DNA of 64,000 nt from Anniella stebbinsi (Eukaryota; Chordata; Lepidosauria; Squamata; Anniellidae): NCBI GenBank assembly GCA_029215795.1, contig JARDYH010000003.1, positions 18,206,001 through 18,270,000 of the forward strand, read 5' to 3'. The notes beneath the pieces are model-generated. The model saw only the letters and a program-made list of their open reading frames with translations. It was not told where the DNA came from and made no database searches. The stretch's first letter is position 1; each line of letters begins with the position of its first letter. Position numbers and translations under genes: made by a program. Positions 1 through 17,202 of the stretch are shown here, one piece after another.

Positions 1-1
1 A

Positions 2-244
2 GAGATTTTTCATGCTTTCCTAAGAGAATTCCAGCGTTCAAATATTTCCATAGATGGGCTGCATTTGGATGCGAAAAGGAAGCTGGAGGCTGATTTTGAT
101 ATCGTGAACTGGGTGCTGTTTCCCAATAAAACTCTTGGAAGAGTGAAAATTGGGAGTATAAAGAAACAAGAAACCCCTGATATAAAGCTCACCATTAACC
201 CAGAAGCCATTGTGTGGCCCAGGGATTTTAATGAGACAACACTT
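2..244 (+). pseudogene. Vomeronasal type-2 receptor (V2R)-like exon fragment
   Basis: The frame is open from base 2 and reads through an FHAFLREFQ start, then FDIVNWVLFPN, VKIGSI, and INPEAIVWP. This order resembles the end of the ligand-binding extracellular domain of vomeronasal type-2 receptors, a family C GPCR group greatly expanded in squamates that detects pheromone peptides. The frame stays open to a TGA at 260-262, but receptor similarity fades after the WPRDFNE stretch, where an inverted-repeat element appears to begin. No splice donor was seen at the place where the family exon normally ends, and no other V2R exon was recognised in the window. It lies on the strand opposite SLC25A18. 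I read it as a duplicated, truncated fragment. The left part continues off the edge, so a larger V2R copy outside the window cannot be excluded. Recognition is from family knowledge, not from a search. Confidence 0.6.
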
Positions 245-714
245 TTGTTAATGAAATGTTGATGAGTCAACTCACAGTTGGTTTTTTTAGGAATACTCCC
301 CGCACGACATGTTGTCATGCCCCCATGGAGCGGTTGAGGTTTGCGGGGGGTGGATTCCTACTCAACCCGGTATTTAATTGACAGACTGCCCCTCTCCCTG
401 TCCTCCCTCAGTCCTCCAGGTGCTATTCCAGCAGCCATTGCAAGTTGTGCCAGCTGCAGCAGAGCAGCGGGCATGGTTTTGGCCACTCTTGCCTGGGAAC
501 TCTGTAGCCAGGCAAAAAAATCAACTCAACAGGTGGAAAACTCTACTGGCTTGGTTCAGACAACATGACATCTACCTATTGAGCAACTAGTCAACTGCAG
601 CCAGTTGTGTTTCTCCGTTATTGTTTTTTGAGGAAAAAGTCATCAGTGGTGACTGCTCACCTGATGGTTGAGTACTAAAACCACTGGTGGATGTTGTGTC
701 GTCCAAACATAGCC
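231..714. mobile_element. Short inverted-repeat DNA element, TTCGGAC-terminus family
   Basis: The right end (about 690-714) reads ATGTTGTGTCGTCCAAACAT, the reverse complement of the family terminus GGACGACACAACAT. The left end near 231-245 (GAGACAACAC) is a degenerate partner. Internal GTCAACTC and CAACTGCAG motifs recur in the other copies. No coding capacity. Boundaries are approximate. The element seems to have inserted in the V2R-like fragment. Confidence 0.4.
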
Positions 715-717
715 GGT

Positions 718-1235
718 GGCTCAATTCGGATGATGTATTAGGCAACGGAGGAGGGGGGGAACAGTCGTCAGTTGTGTTGCTTATTGTGTCATGTGGGGAG
801 TAACACACCACGCACACACAACTGACAGTACGCTAATCGGGCAATTAAAACAACAGAGGGAAACAATGGCTTGCACGTTGTTTAGCCCGAAGCCCCATTG
901 TTTAAAGTATCATCCGAATTGAACCCCCCCTCTCTCCGTGCACTACTCCGTTTGGGGATAGAGTTCTGCTGGCCAGAGCAGCCGAAAACTCCCAGCCGCT
1001 CTATACAGCCAGCAGAACTCACGGTGCATGCTGGGATATGGCTGGGGGACTGAGGGAGGGGGAGGGAGGAGATGCTGCAACCAAAATGGCCACCGTCCGT
1101 TATTAGCAACCGGTGCGTTTGCTGGTGCCGAGCAGTGCCGGCTGCAGTGTGTCATTTGGGTAGCACTGCCTGCCTAACGCACGGTCAGTATGCTATTTCC
1201 CCCTCCATTGCCTAATATGTCATCCGAATTCAGCC
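718..1235. mobile_element. Composite MITE with three homologous termini
   Basis: The left terminus at 718 (GGCTCAATTCGGATGATGTA) and the right terminus ending at 1235 (TGTCATCCGAATTCAGCC) are inverted repeats of about 30 bp. A third terminus of the same kind, in right-end orientation, ends near 927 (TATCATCCGAATTGAACC). So 718-927 can be read as one complete ~210-bp element, with 928-1235 as a second unit ending in the same terminus. The internal region 940-1150 is GC-rich and contains no recognisable transposase. Superfamily is not certain; no clear target-site duplication was seen. Confidence 0.6.
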
Positions 1236-1399
1236 TATGTGTAGCTTTGACCAGAAACCCACCATAGTGCAGTGTGACTGCGAAAAAGTATTTGAGCACA
1301 TAGGAGATCATGTGGAGCACCTTGATCCAGATGATGGTTTGGAAGCCAAAGGCATTCCTTGAGTTAATGAAGCCAATTCTTCCCCAATATGTAGAAAGT
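1236..1399 (-). pseudogene. Unrecognised coding-like fossil, membrane-segment character
   Basis: On the minus strand a frame is open from about 1399 to 1236 and reads WGRIGFINSRNAFG, then FQTIIWIKVLHMISYVLKYF, then TLHYGGFLVKAT. Codon third positions are strongly C or G (ATC, GTG, CTC repeated), unlike the surrounding AT-rich noncoding DNA, and the middle is hydrophobic like a transmembrane segment. I do not recognise the family, and no start, stop or splice sites could be tied to it. The plus strand is also partly open here, so the strand is a judgement from codon bias. Confidence 0.25.
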
Positions 1400-1404
1400 A
1401 TGTA

Positions 1405-2098
1405 GAAAAGGGGACATTCTTGCCTCCCATCATGGTTCAGAGACCAAATCTGAAAAGGTGCCTCCTTGTCCTAATCCAGCACATCTCAGACTGCAAGTTT
1501 CCCCAGCTTTCCTTTCTTAAGGCTACAAAAGGTTGCCATCTTATAAGGTAAGGAAAGGGAAGTCCCACCCTTTATTCACCTGAGCAGGGTGGCTCCCAAC
1601 CCTTTATACAGGCCTGCTAGCCCCTGGGTGTGCAGGAGATCTCTAGCAATCAAGGTGGCAGAGGGACGTTTAGAGGCTGCGGTGGAACCAGTGGTGTAAG
1701 GCTGTCCTGGTGGTAGATGAGAAGTGGCAGCAGCTGCTCCATCCTGTCCCAAAGCCTTCTTCTGATGAGCAGCTAAAACAAAATAAGGAGAAATACCTTA
1801 ACTGTATTGTATCTGGAGTTGGACATATGTGCCTGTTTTGCTTTCTACAACTTTCAGTTCTTTGGAAGCACAAGTTCATTCCATCCTGTTCCAACATCAG
1901 CTTGCAGATGTTAACACCACATTCCAAAAGGAAAAAAATAAAACCAAACAAAAACCCGAGCATGGTAACTTATCAGGGACAGATAACAAACCATAAGATC
2001 TATGGCTAGTAAATAGGAACAGTTGGTGCATATACTACAAACATTTTTGCTGTGGAAAATAAAGCAATTGAGTGACTTTGTTTAATAAGGAGCCTCAC
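1405..2098. other. SLC25A18 intron sequence; nothing recognised
   Basis: A plus-strand frame at 1710-2009 is open for 99 codons but shows no family resemblance and no splice context. No further SLC25A18 exon was found left of 2099, so the rest of the gene lies beyond the left edge. Confidence 0.4.
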
Positions 2099-9428
<7,330 letters not shown>

Positions 9429-9941
9429 TCTGGAATCTTGAATGGGAATTTATGCATAGGTTAAGAAAAACCCTCAGTGACAATATTAGGTAAATTCAAA
9501 TGAACCGCTACCATTTCCCCTCCAAATCTCTTCCCAAAGCCCCAGCTCACTGCATCGTACTCCAAGCTGCATCTCCTTTCCTCCATAAACACTCCTTTAA
9601 CAAATCCCGGTTTCCCTTAAAGTTTCATGCATAAGTACAAACATGCTTCTCTGTCCCCTCTTCCCAATCTGTCCAATCTTCCATTTCTAGCCATAACCTT
9701 TCCTGCAGGCTCACAACAGAGAAAGAGAGGCAGTGTGTAAGCTTTATTTCTTTGCCTTTACTGTTGTGCAGGAGTTGAACTGAATCCCATGAATTAAACA
9801 TGATAGGAGCTTCCATTACCCTCCCATTTCTTTGTTATCTACTACTGCATGAGTCCTGGCTGCCACATTTATTTGCAATGCACACATTGGAGCAATGAGA
9901 AAAAGAGCCTAGCTGGATCAGACCAACAGGTCCACCTAATA
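9429..9941. other. Region upstream of the proposed SLC25A18 start; nothing certain
   Basis: Pyrimidine-rich 9510-9620 and unclassified DNA. GCCTAGCTGGATCAGACCAA near 9907 resembles the end of a dispersed repeat seen at 42600, 54540 and 61880. No convincing promoter element seen. Confidence 0.3.
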
Positions 9942-10140
9942 CAGGGGGGTACAACCTTTTCGGCCCTAAGGACCAAATGTGATGCTAGCTTGGAGACCGC
10001 AAGCATATTCACACTTATACATGTGGACACAGACACACATACCAATAATCAGTATGAGGATGTCTGGGGGAAGAAGTGGAGAGTACAGGTGGCAATAGGG
10101 AGTCAGGGCACCCTTGGAACCCACAGGTTGTGCACCCCTG
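9942..10140. mobile_element. hAT-like MITE
   Basis: Begins CAGGGGGGTACAACCTTTTC and ends GGTTGTGCACCCCTG, which are inverted termini. Flanked by ACCTAATA (9934-9941) and ACCTAACG (10141-10148), a 6-of-8 target duplication as expected for hAT. About 199 bp, no coding capacity. Confidence 0.75.
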
Positions 10141-10331
10141 ACCTAACGCAACATCAGGTTTCTAAGAGTGGCTAGGCTGATGCTAGGCTATGAAGCCAAT
10201 ACGCACACCCCAGCCACTAATATTCAGAGGCATACTACATATGAACATGGAGGTCTTATTTAGCCACTGTGTCTAATAGCAATCAATAGACCTTTCCTCT
10301 ATGGATTTGTCCAAGCATTTTGAAAAGTCTC

Positions 10332-10358
10332 CTTACTTAGTGACCGTCACTAAGTAAG
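10332..10358. repeat. Near-perfect palindrome with 13-bp arms
   Basis: CTTACTTAGTGAC and GTCACTAAGTAAG are exact reverse complements around a single C. A third partial copy, CACTTACTTAG, lies at about 10366-10376. Confidence 0.9.
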
Positions 10359-10376
10359 TGATGGCCACTTACTTAG

Positions 10377-12161
10377 ACCATCAATGCTCTGCTGGCAGAC
10401 ACTGGGAAGAGCAGGACGGACAATGGAGGTGCTGCCAGGGGCGGTACTGGGGCTGGAGAGGCCACAAGATACTGTGGGTCCCAGCCACTCCCCTCCCCTC
10501 CCAATCGGAATGCTCCCTTTTTTGTTTCCCCAAAGTCACTTTTGCAATCTTGGGAAGCAACTGCCGCAGTCCTTCCCGTGGTGGCTGAGAGGAAGTTGGG
10601 TGGGGACAGGGGAGGGATCAGAATTCAGAACCCCCCTCCAGAGATCATAGAAGTGTCTATGGCCTCAGCAGGGGGAAGCGGGAAAATCCTATGGACCATG
10701 AGCCGATCCCCCAGGGAACATAGGATTGCTCTCTAAGCAAACTAAGCCTTGCACGAAGAGGCAGCTTCTTTTGTCTGTCCTGAATCTAACTTTCCATCAG
10801 TCTCATTAGGTCACCCTGTGTACTAGCATTATCAGCATGGGGTAGGGGGACTTTTCTCTGTCCACTCTTTCTATAGCATGATCCCATTCATGCCTAGAAT
10901 CACAAATAAAGATACTGGCCAAAGCATTATGGATACTGGGAGGACCAAGCTTACAGGATAGCTGACAGCCCCACCAAGCAAGCTTAGCAGCGGCTCTGGG
11001 CTACCTTCCAACTTAATTAACATGGATCTGGGCTGTTCAGATCCAAACTAAAAATTAAACAGTTAGACAGAGCATTAATTACCTCCAGGGGTACGCAGAC
11101 TCAAGAATTGTCAGGTCTACTTTGTTTGATTTTTTAACTAGATCCCAAGATCCACCAACTAGGTGCAAAAGACATTTGCTTTAAATATCAGGGTGCCTTT
11201 GAACACATTCTAAGCCTAGGAGTTTGTTTTCAGCACCAGAACTTAACTGAGCTTACAGGTCCTTTCACACAAATGTCCACTCCTGGTTACCTCAAGCTTT
11301 CTTCATTTCAGCAGCCGGATTTAGATGGGAAAAGTCATATTTCTGTTGCTATTGCTAAACAACTTGGAGTCAGAAACCTTTGTTGATATTGTGCAAATCA
11401 TAAAGAGATCTACCAGAAGTTCCATCTCTACCTTCTGTCTGAACTACTCTATGCTCCATCTTGCTGCCACTGACAACACGCTAAGCATAATTTGTATTGC
11501 TGGAGAGTGAAATCGCCCATTTATAAAAGGCAAGGAGCAAAAAGCACTGACCTAATCTTCTTCTTGTTCCTCATTGTCCCTTGGGGGATGTTGTTTCTTA
11601 GTGATGGCAGCTGCTGATACAGGAAAATCCTTTCAAACACGGGGGCACGTTCCTCTCTGCCTTTGCTCAGCTGGGAGAGAGAACACCATTAGTGCCTCTT
11701 TGATATACTACTTGCCAGGGGTGTAATTCAGGTAACAAATGAGAGTGTCAGCTCAAAAAAAGAATGGCAGTTTATCATTTAATCAACTCCAGGAAATGAC
11801 TTCTAAGATATTTAGTGAAGTCAGATGGATAGCTTCCCTTCCCACTTTTTTCTTAAACCAGTTTACACCAGGAACATTTCCTGTTCTCCCTTTGGTAGTA
11901 GAATGTATGTTTCGTCATCCCTCCCACCCTGCCCCTTTGAACACAAACTTGCCCTAAGTCCAGGGTGCTAAGAAATAGGAACTTGGTACCAATAGAATAA
12001 AATATGCAGTGTATTCTTCAGCATGCTTACTCAGAGGAAACTCCACTGAGTTGTTGCTCTGCAACAAGGAAAGGGAGAAAATGAGGAGGCTCAAGATTCA
12101 CTTAGCACAAACCTGAAACCAACTGATGAGGCAATCAAGATGCTTCCAGATGAGACTTTCA
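10377..12161. other. Intergenic DNA; GC-richer patch at 10400-10720
   Basis: The GC-rich patch (GGAGGTGCTGCCAGGGGCGG and following) has overlapping open frames in two phases but no recognised protein or splice context. The remainder is unclassified; a dispersed-repeat trace lies around 12000-12060. Confidence 0.3.
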
Positions 12162-12296
12162 GGCTGCAATCCTATGCATGTTGAAATAGAAAAAAAGTCC
12201 TACAATTCCCAGCATTCTCCAGCCAGCCATGTTGTCTGGGGAATGGTGGGCGTTGTAGGACTTTTTTCTGTTTCAACATGCATAGGATTGCATCCC
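12162..12296. repeat. Foldback (hairpin) repeat with ~65-bp arms
   Basis: TGCAATCCTATGCATGTTGA near 12165 is repeated inverted at 12273-12292, and the next ~45 bases of each arm (AAAAAAAGTCCTACAA etc.) also pair with few mismatches. Likely a small non-autonomous DNA element. Confidence 0.85.
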
Positions 12297-12794
12297 TGTA
12301 GTACCAGCCCAATGCCCTGCCTTTCACAGAATGTTACAGGACAATCAGATGGCAATGTCTTCCACTTGAAATCCTCCTGTCTTTTCCCACCACTTCTTCT
12401 ATCTTTTTCCTGCAGAAAATCCATTGAGGGAAAAAGAAAAGACAGAATAGGTGCACAATGATATCTGGTTGCTAGGCACTATGAACCCTCTATCTGGAAG
12501 CACCATTAGACCTACAGAGGGGAGCTTTTATCTTCAATATAAGCCACCCTGGGAATATTTGAGTCAGCATTTTGCACATGAGGTCCTGCGGGAAATCCAC
12601 ACCATCCTGGGTAGGGGGAAGAAACCCCTGTGGAAGAAGGAAAATGTGGGCACATGCCAACCCAAGGAAGACAAGAAAAGGCTTATGAGCATTACCAAGG
12701 CACTGGCCATTCACATTGGCCTAGCACAAAATTTAATAGGGGAAGGATGGATGAATTTGCAAGGAGATTTGTGCATCTGTTAACACAAATCCCT

Positions 12795-13070
12795 GAATTT
12801 TTATTTTATTTTATTTATTTATTTTATTTATTTATTTCATTTCTAACCCGCCTCTCCATCTAGATCGAGGCGGGGAACAACACTAAATATAAATATAAAA
12901 ACAATAAAATAGATAAACCATTAAAACAGATAAAAACAAATACATTATTAAAAACATCTTAAAATTAAACTGGATAGGCCTGCCGGAAGAGAGCAGTCTT
13001 CACGGCTTTCTTAAATTCCAGAAGACTGCTAATTTGTCGAATCTCCTCCAGCAGGCCATTCACTGATGTG
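12795..13070 (-). mobile_element. L2-clade LINE 3' end, antisense fragment
   Basis: Reads in reverse as the L2 C-terminus (GAATTTAAGAAAGCCGTGAA) followed by the 3' UTR ending CGCCTCGATCTAGATGGAGA and an (AAAT)n-type tail. It is close to the 7671-9196 element but an independent 5'-truncated copy. Confidence 0.85.
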
Positions 13071-16000
13071 GGATGTTACCTGATAGCTGAAAGTACAGAA
13101 AAGTGAGACTGGTGATCAAGGAAAGATATCACAGAACTTTACTTTAGATGAGGAGTTGATTTAGACGAAGAGAGAGAAGCAACTGCATATTGACTGTTTA
13201 GTATGTTGCTTTTTAAGATCAGCAGTATAGAGACCAAAGCTGCATTTCTGTGAAAGTTAGAAATCCCATTGATACACAAGTTTCTGAAGTAGTTGATGAA
13301 GTTGGGTCCTGGGATAAATGTAGTGTTTAATAAGCCTGTCTTTTTGGTTTAGCCTGGAGGTGGCAGCAAAAGATCTCAGGAGTGCTGGAGAATAACAACA
13401 ACAGGAAAACCAGGGTGGGAGGGCATGTTCAAAATATCTGCATGCTTTTAAGTGGGTTGGGCATGTCTTGATGCTGCCTTAGCGATCATTAAACAAAAGA
13501 CTGTGTGTATATATGGTCATCATCATGTTGTTCAAGTATTATATAATTTTCCATACAGCTATGCCAAAAGAAACAGGGCAACCATTTTTGCAAGGCCAAT
13601 GAGTCACAAATAAACAATGAATCATCTATAACCAGTTAGCATTATTTAGTAACATGGATGCTAGGAAAGATCTCTCTGGATTTGTACACATGACCAAAAT
13701 ACCACTTGTGGCTTTGAAATTAGTCATCATTCATATGTCAGTTCGCATAAGTTATATTACCGAAAGTGGTAACAGCAGCATTTCAAACATGGAGATTTGC
13801 ATGGATCATTCCATTCCAAACAATATCAAACTAATATTTTGTGTAAGTTAGTTTTGGGGCAAGGCATTTCTCTTAAGGACATATCTATACCATCCCTTCC
13901 TGCTACTCAACAGAATGCAGGAAGTAGATGGAACCATTGGAGCCACAGAAACGCTGGAAGGTGTGGCAAACCTGCTCCTGAAGCTATGTGGACTACTGAA
14001 CTATGATTATAGTAACAGACATACTTCTCTTCAGTACTGGTGTTTGTGACTCTTCTGACCTGTCCTGCAATGTGGATCCTACGCAGGTATTGCATGCCTG
14101 CCATAAATCAATGTGTTCCACCTGCCATACAAAATTGTCAAGCAGTGCACTCATGCCATTCACATATTATAAAGCAGCAAGTGTTGCTTGGCCATTTCAA
14201 ATCAATGGCTTGCCCAACCAACACGCAAAAGGTGCCATTTGAAAGGCTGTGCTTGCACCGCTTGTTTCAATAAAACTGCTCATGCAAGTAAAGGTGGAAA
14301 GTCTCCCCCATTCCTTTTTGCACCCAGCTGCCCAAGCCTCCAATGTTGCTGTCCATTGGCCATGCTAAGGGAGCTGAAGTCCAAAACATCTAGCAGGCAC
14401 CAAGAAGGGGGAAGTTCGAGTGAAGCCTGTGTCTGGCAAGCTCCATAATATCAGAGCAGATCAGTTATTCGTAACTGCAGGATGTCAAAGGCAGTATAAA
14501 TCGTTGCAACTCTGGTTGGTCTGTTATCAGAAAACAGTACAAAGAAGTGGCAGTTTTTTGCATTGTCATCTGTGGCATACGAATATCAAGTTTTCCAAGA
14601 TTCTACAAGTCAATAAATTAAGCCAGCACAGGTAGGAGTGCCATAGTACCACCGATGGTGTAAAAAATGGCTATGAGTTGTGTGGATCCTGACAATAATA
14701 AAGGTAGTTCCTGGGACAATTTAAATAAATTTGGACAGATAGGCTAGGTATTCCTCTTGATAGTATACAGCATACCAGAAAGCCTCATCTGGTGGGGTGG
14801 GGAGAGAGAAGCGGACACACTTGCAAGAAATACAACTTTGTCGATGTTATACCTCATTCTGAAACTGGACATTTTGCTATATAATACTAGCATAAGAATC
14901 CTCACTTTGCTCCTTTTAAAAATCTAAGTTTCTAGTCCTCTAGTCTACTGCAGAGGAATGCTTTAATAACTGATATCTGCACCGCCTAGAAGGAAAACCC
15001 TTGCTTGGCATTAATTTACACAGTCAAGAGAGCTGAAATTTATGATCTTAAAGATCTGTCTTGGGGTTGTAAAAATCTCAAGATCAGGTCTAGGTTATTT
15101 TAGCTGGTTGGTTGTCATTTGCCTGCTTCTCTCTTTGATTATGACTTTGCGTGTTCCTGTGTTTGATGGATCTGTACATTCTGGCTCCCTTTCAGTACCA
15201 AAGTAGGCTGGGCCCTTCAAGTTGCATGCTTAATACATAAACGTGCATATTTTTATAATTTATTCTGGTTTTCCAGTCAAGAGGAACTCCTGTTCTGTCA
15301 CCAGTCTTACTTTAAGATTTCATCAGCTACTGCCTCATACATTTACTACCTTATTTCCCCATGGTTAAGGGGGAATGCAAGAAACTTGCATTTATGTTGA
15401 GATTGTCAGAACACTAAATTCTGTACCAGTTTCAGCACTTGCTCAGCTGAATAAATACAGCTCTGTTTGTAGGGTATATTTATTCAGGGATTTTAGGGAG
15501 CAGAAATGCCATGCATTGATGCCAATGCAGACATGAATGTTTAGAAACTAGGAGTAACTGAGGCTTGGATGCTGCTGCATTGTTATAGAAGTGGGAGAGG
15601 AGCATAACCCAACACCACCCCAGTACCTGTGAGAAATTCATATCTAACTTCAGAATAGTGGGGAATTTGCCCTCTAGCCATATTAACATATCCTGAGCCA
15701 TTAGGAATCTAAGCAGCTTCAGCAGTCAGAGGTTTTCCCCTCCAAGTTAGTTTGCATAAACAATGGCATGGATGTGTAAATTGCCTGTGGAATAATAGTC
15801 ATTAGAATAGATCTCTGTGAATGAAACGCATGTGCAGAGCTGAAAAGTCAGGAGAGAAAAGGTGGGAAACTTACCTTCCTTGTTTGCAAGCGACTGGGCT
15901 CCTCCCTTCCTCCTCTCTCTCAATACTAAGCATCTAACTCACATCTGGATTCCTCCCAATAACAAAATCCATCCCCGGTTTAAGGGACTGTTCACAAATT

Positions 16001-16468
16001 CCCAGTGATTTTATTCAAACACACTGTAGGATGGGGGTGGGGGGACTCAAAAACATCCCTTTCCTGGTTAATCTCCCCTTCCGCTCTGGCAAAAGAAAGT
16101 GCCCCAAGCCCCACCCAGGAGGTTTCTTTTGTTGGCATGTTAAAAAGATATGTTGTTTTTAACCTTAACTTAAAACCGGTTTTTTAGACAAACACTGTAC
16201 ATTCCAGCCTGCATAGACAAGCCCTCCTTTTCCAAGTGCCGCCTGTACTCCCACCGGTTAATAGCAATGTTGTTTTCTGCTAATACCGATGATGGGACCT
16301 CTCATGGCCCCAGTTAAGAGTCTCACTTTTACCTCAGCAAAGTACTCACCAGGTGGCAATAGACAAGGCTGTGTTTCCAAGACTTGTTCCTCCATCTGCA
16401 TTATGGGGATCATAAAACAGTCCTAATCTTTTGGATTGTTGTAAGGATAACTGAAGTATTTTGGACAT
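13071..16468. other. Intergenic DNA; possible 5' UTR exon near 15873-15930
   Basis: Mostly AT-rich sequence without recognised elements. On the minus strand a strong donor (GGAAG|GTAAGTTT) ends at 15873 after a purine-rich stretch, which could be an upstream noncoding exon of SLC25A18; this is only a suggestion. CAAAACATCTAGCAGGCACC near 14381 is a dispersed-repeat trace. Confidence 0.25.
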
Positions 16469-16784
16469 ATAACCATATGAAAAGGAGGACGGGGCTCCTG
16501 TATCTTTAACAGTTGTAGAGAAAAGGGAATTTCAGCCAGTGCCATTTGTATGCAATTAGTTCCTGGTGAAATCCCTCTTCATCACAACAGTTAAAGGTGC
16601 AGGAACTATACTAGAGTGACCAGATACAACAGAAGGCAGGGCCCCTGCAACTTTAACTGTTGTGATGAAGAGGGAATTTCACCAGGAACTAATTGCATAC
16701 AAATGACCCTGGCTGAAATTCCCTTTTCTCTACAACTGTTAAAGTTACAGGAGCCCTGACCTGGATTTTATCTGGTCAGCCTAG
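16469..16784. mobile_element. TA-flanked foldback MITE, copy 1
   Basis: Almost palindromic element with arms of about 145 bp: CCATATGAAAAGGAGGACGG, then ACAGTTGTAGAGAAAAGGGA, then TTCCTGGTGAAATCCCTCTT, and the same in reverse after a short centre with AGTGACCAGATACAACAGAA. The right end is GGTCAGCC followed by TA; the left end is decayed. No coding capacity. Confidence 0.85.
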
Positions 16785-16881
16785 TGTAAAGGAACACTGC
16801 GCTCGACTTCTCAGGGGCACCCGCCGGACAGAGAGCCTTGCAATGATGTCCAGAGGGGTTAGTGTCTTGTAGCATGTTAGG

Positions 16882-17202
16882 TAGGCTGACCCTATGAAAA
16901 GGAGGACGGGGCTCCTGTAACTTTAACAGTTGTAGAGAAAAGGGAATTTCAGCCAGTGTTATTTGTATGCAATTAGTTCCTGGTGAAATTCCCTCTTCAT
17001 CGCAACAGTTAAAGTTGCAGGGGCCCTGCCTTCTTTTGTATATGGTCACTCTAGTATAGTGCCTGCAACCTTAACTGTTGTGATGAAGAGGGAATTTCAC
17101 CAGGAACTAATTGCATACAAATGACACTGGCTGAAATTCCCTTTTCTCTACAACTGTTAAAGTTACAGGAGCCCTGTCCTCCTTTTCATATGGTCAGCCT
17201 AC
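16882..17202. mobile_element. TA-flanked foldback MITE, copy 2
   Basis: The most complete copy: TA|GGCTGACC at the left and GGTCAGCC|TA at the right, with long inverted arms as in copy 1. The TA duplication suggests Tc1/mariner-type mobilisation (inference). It lies only about 97 bp from copy 1. Confidence 0.88.
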
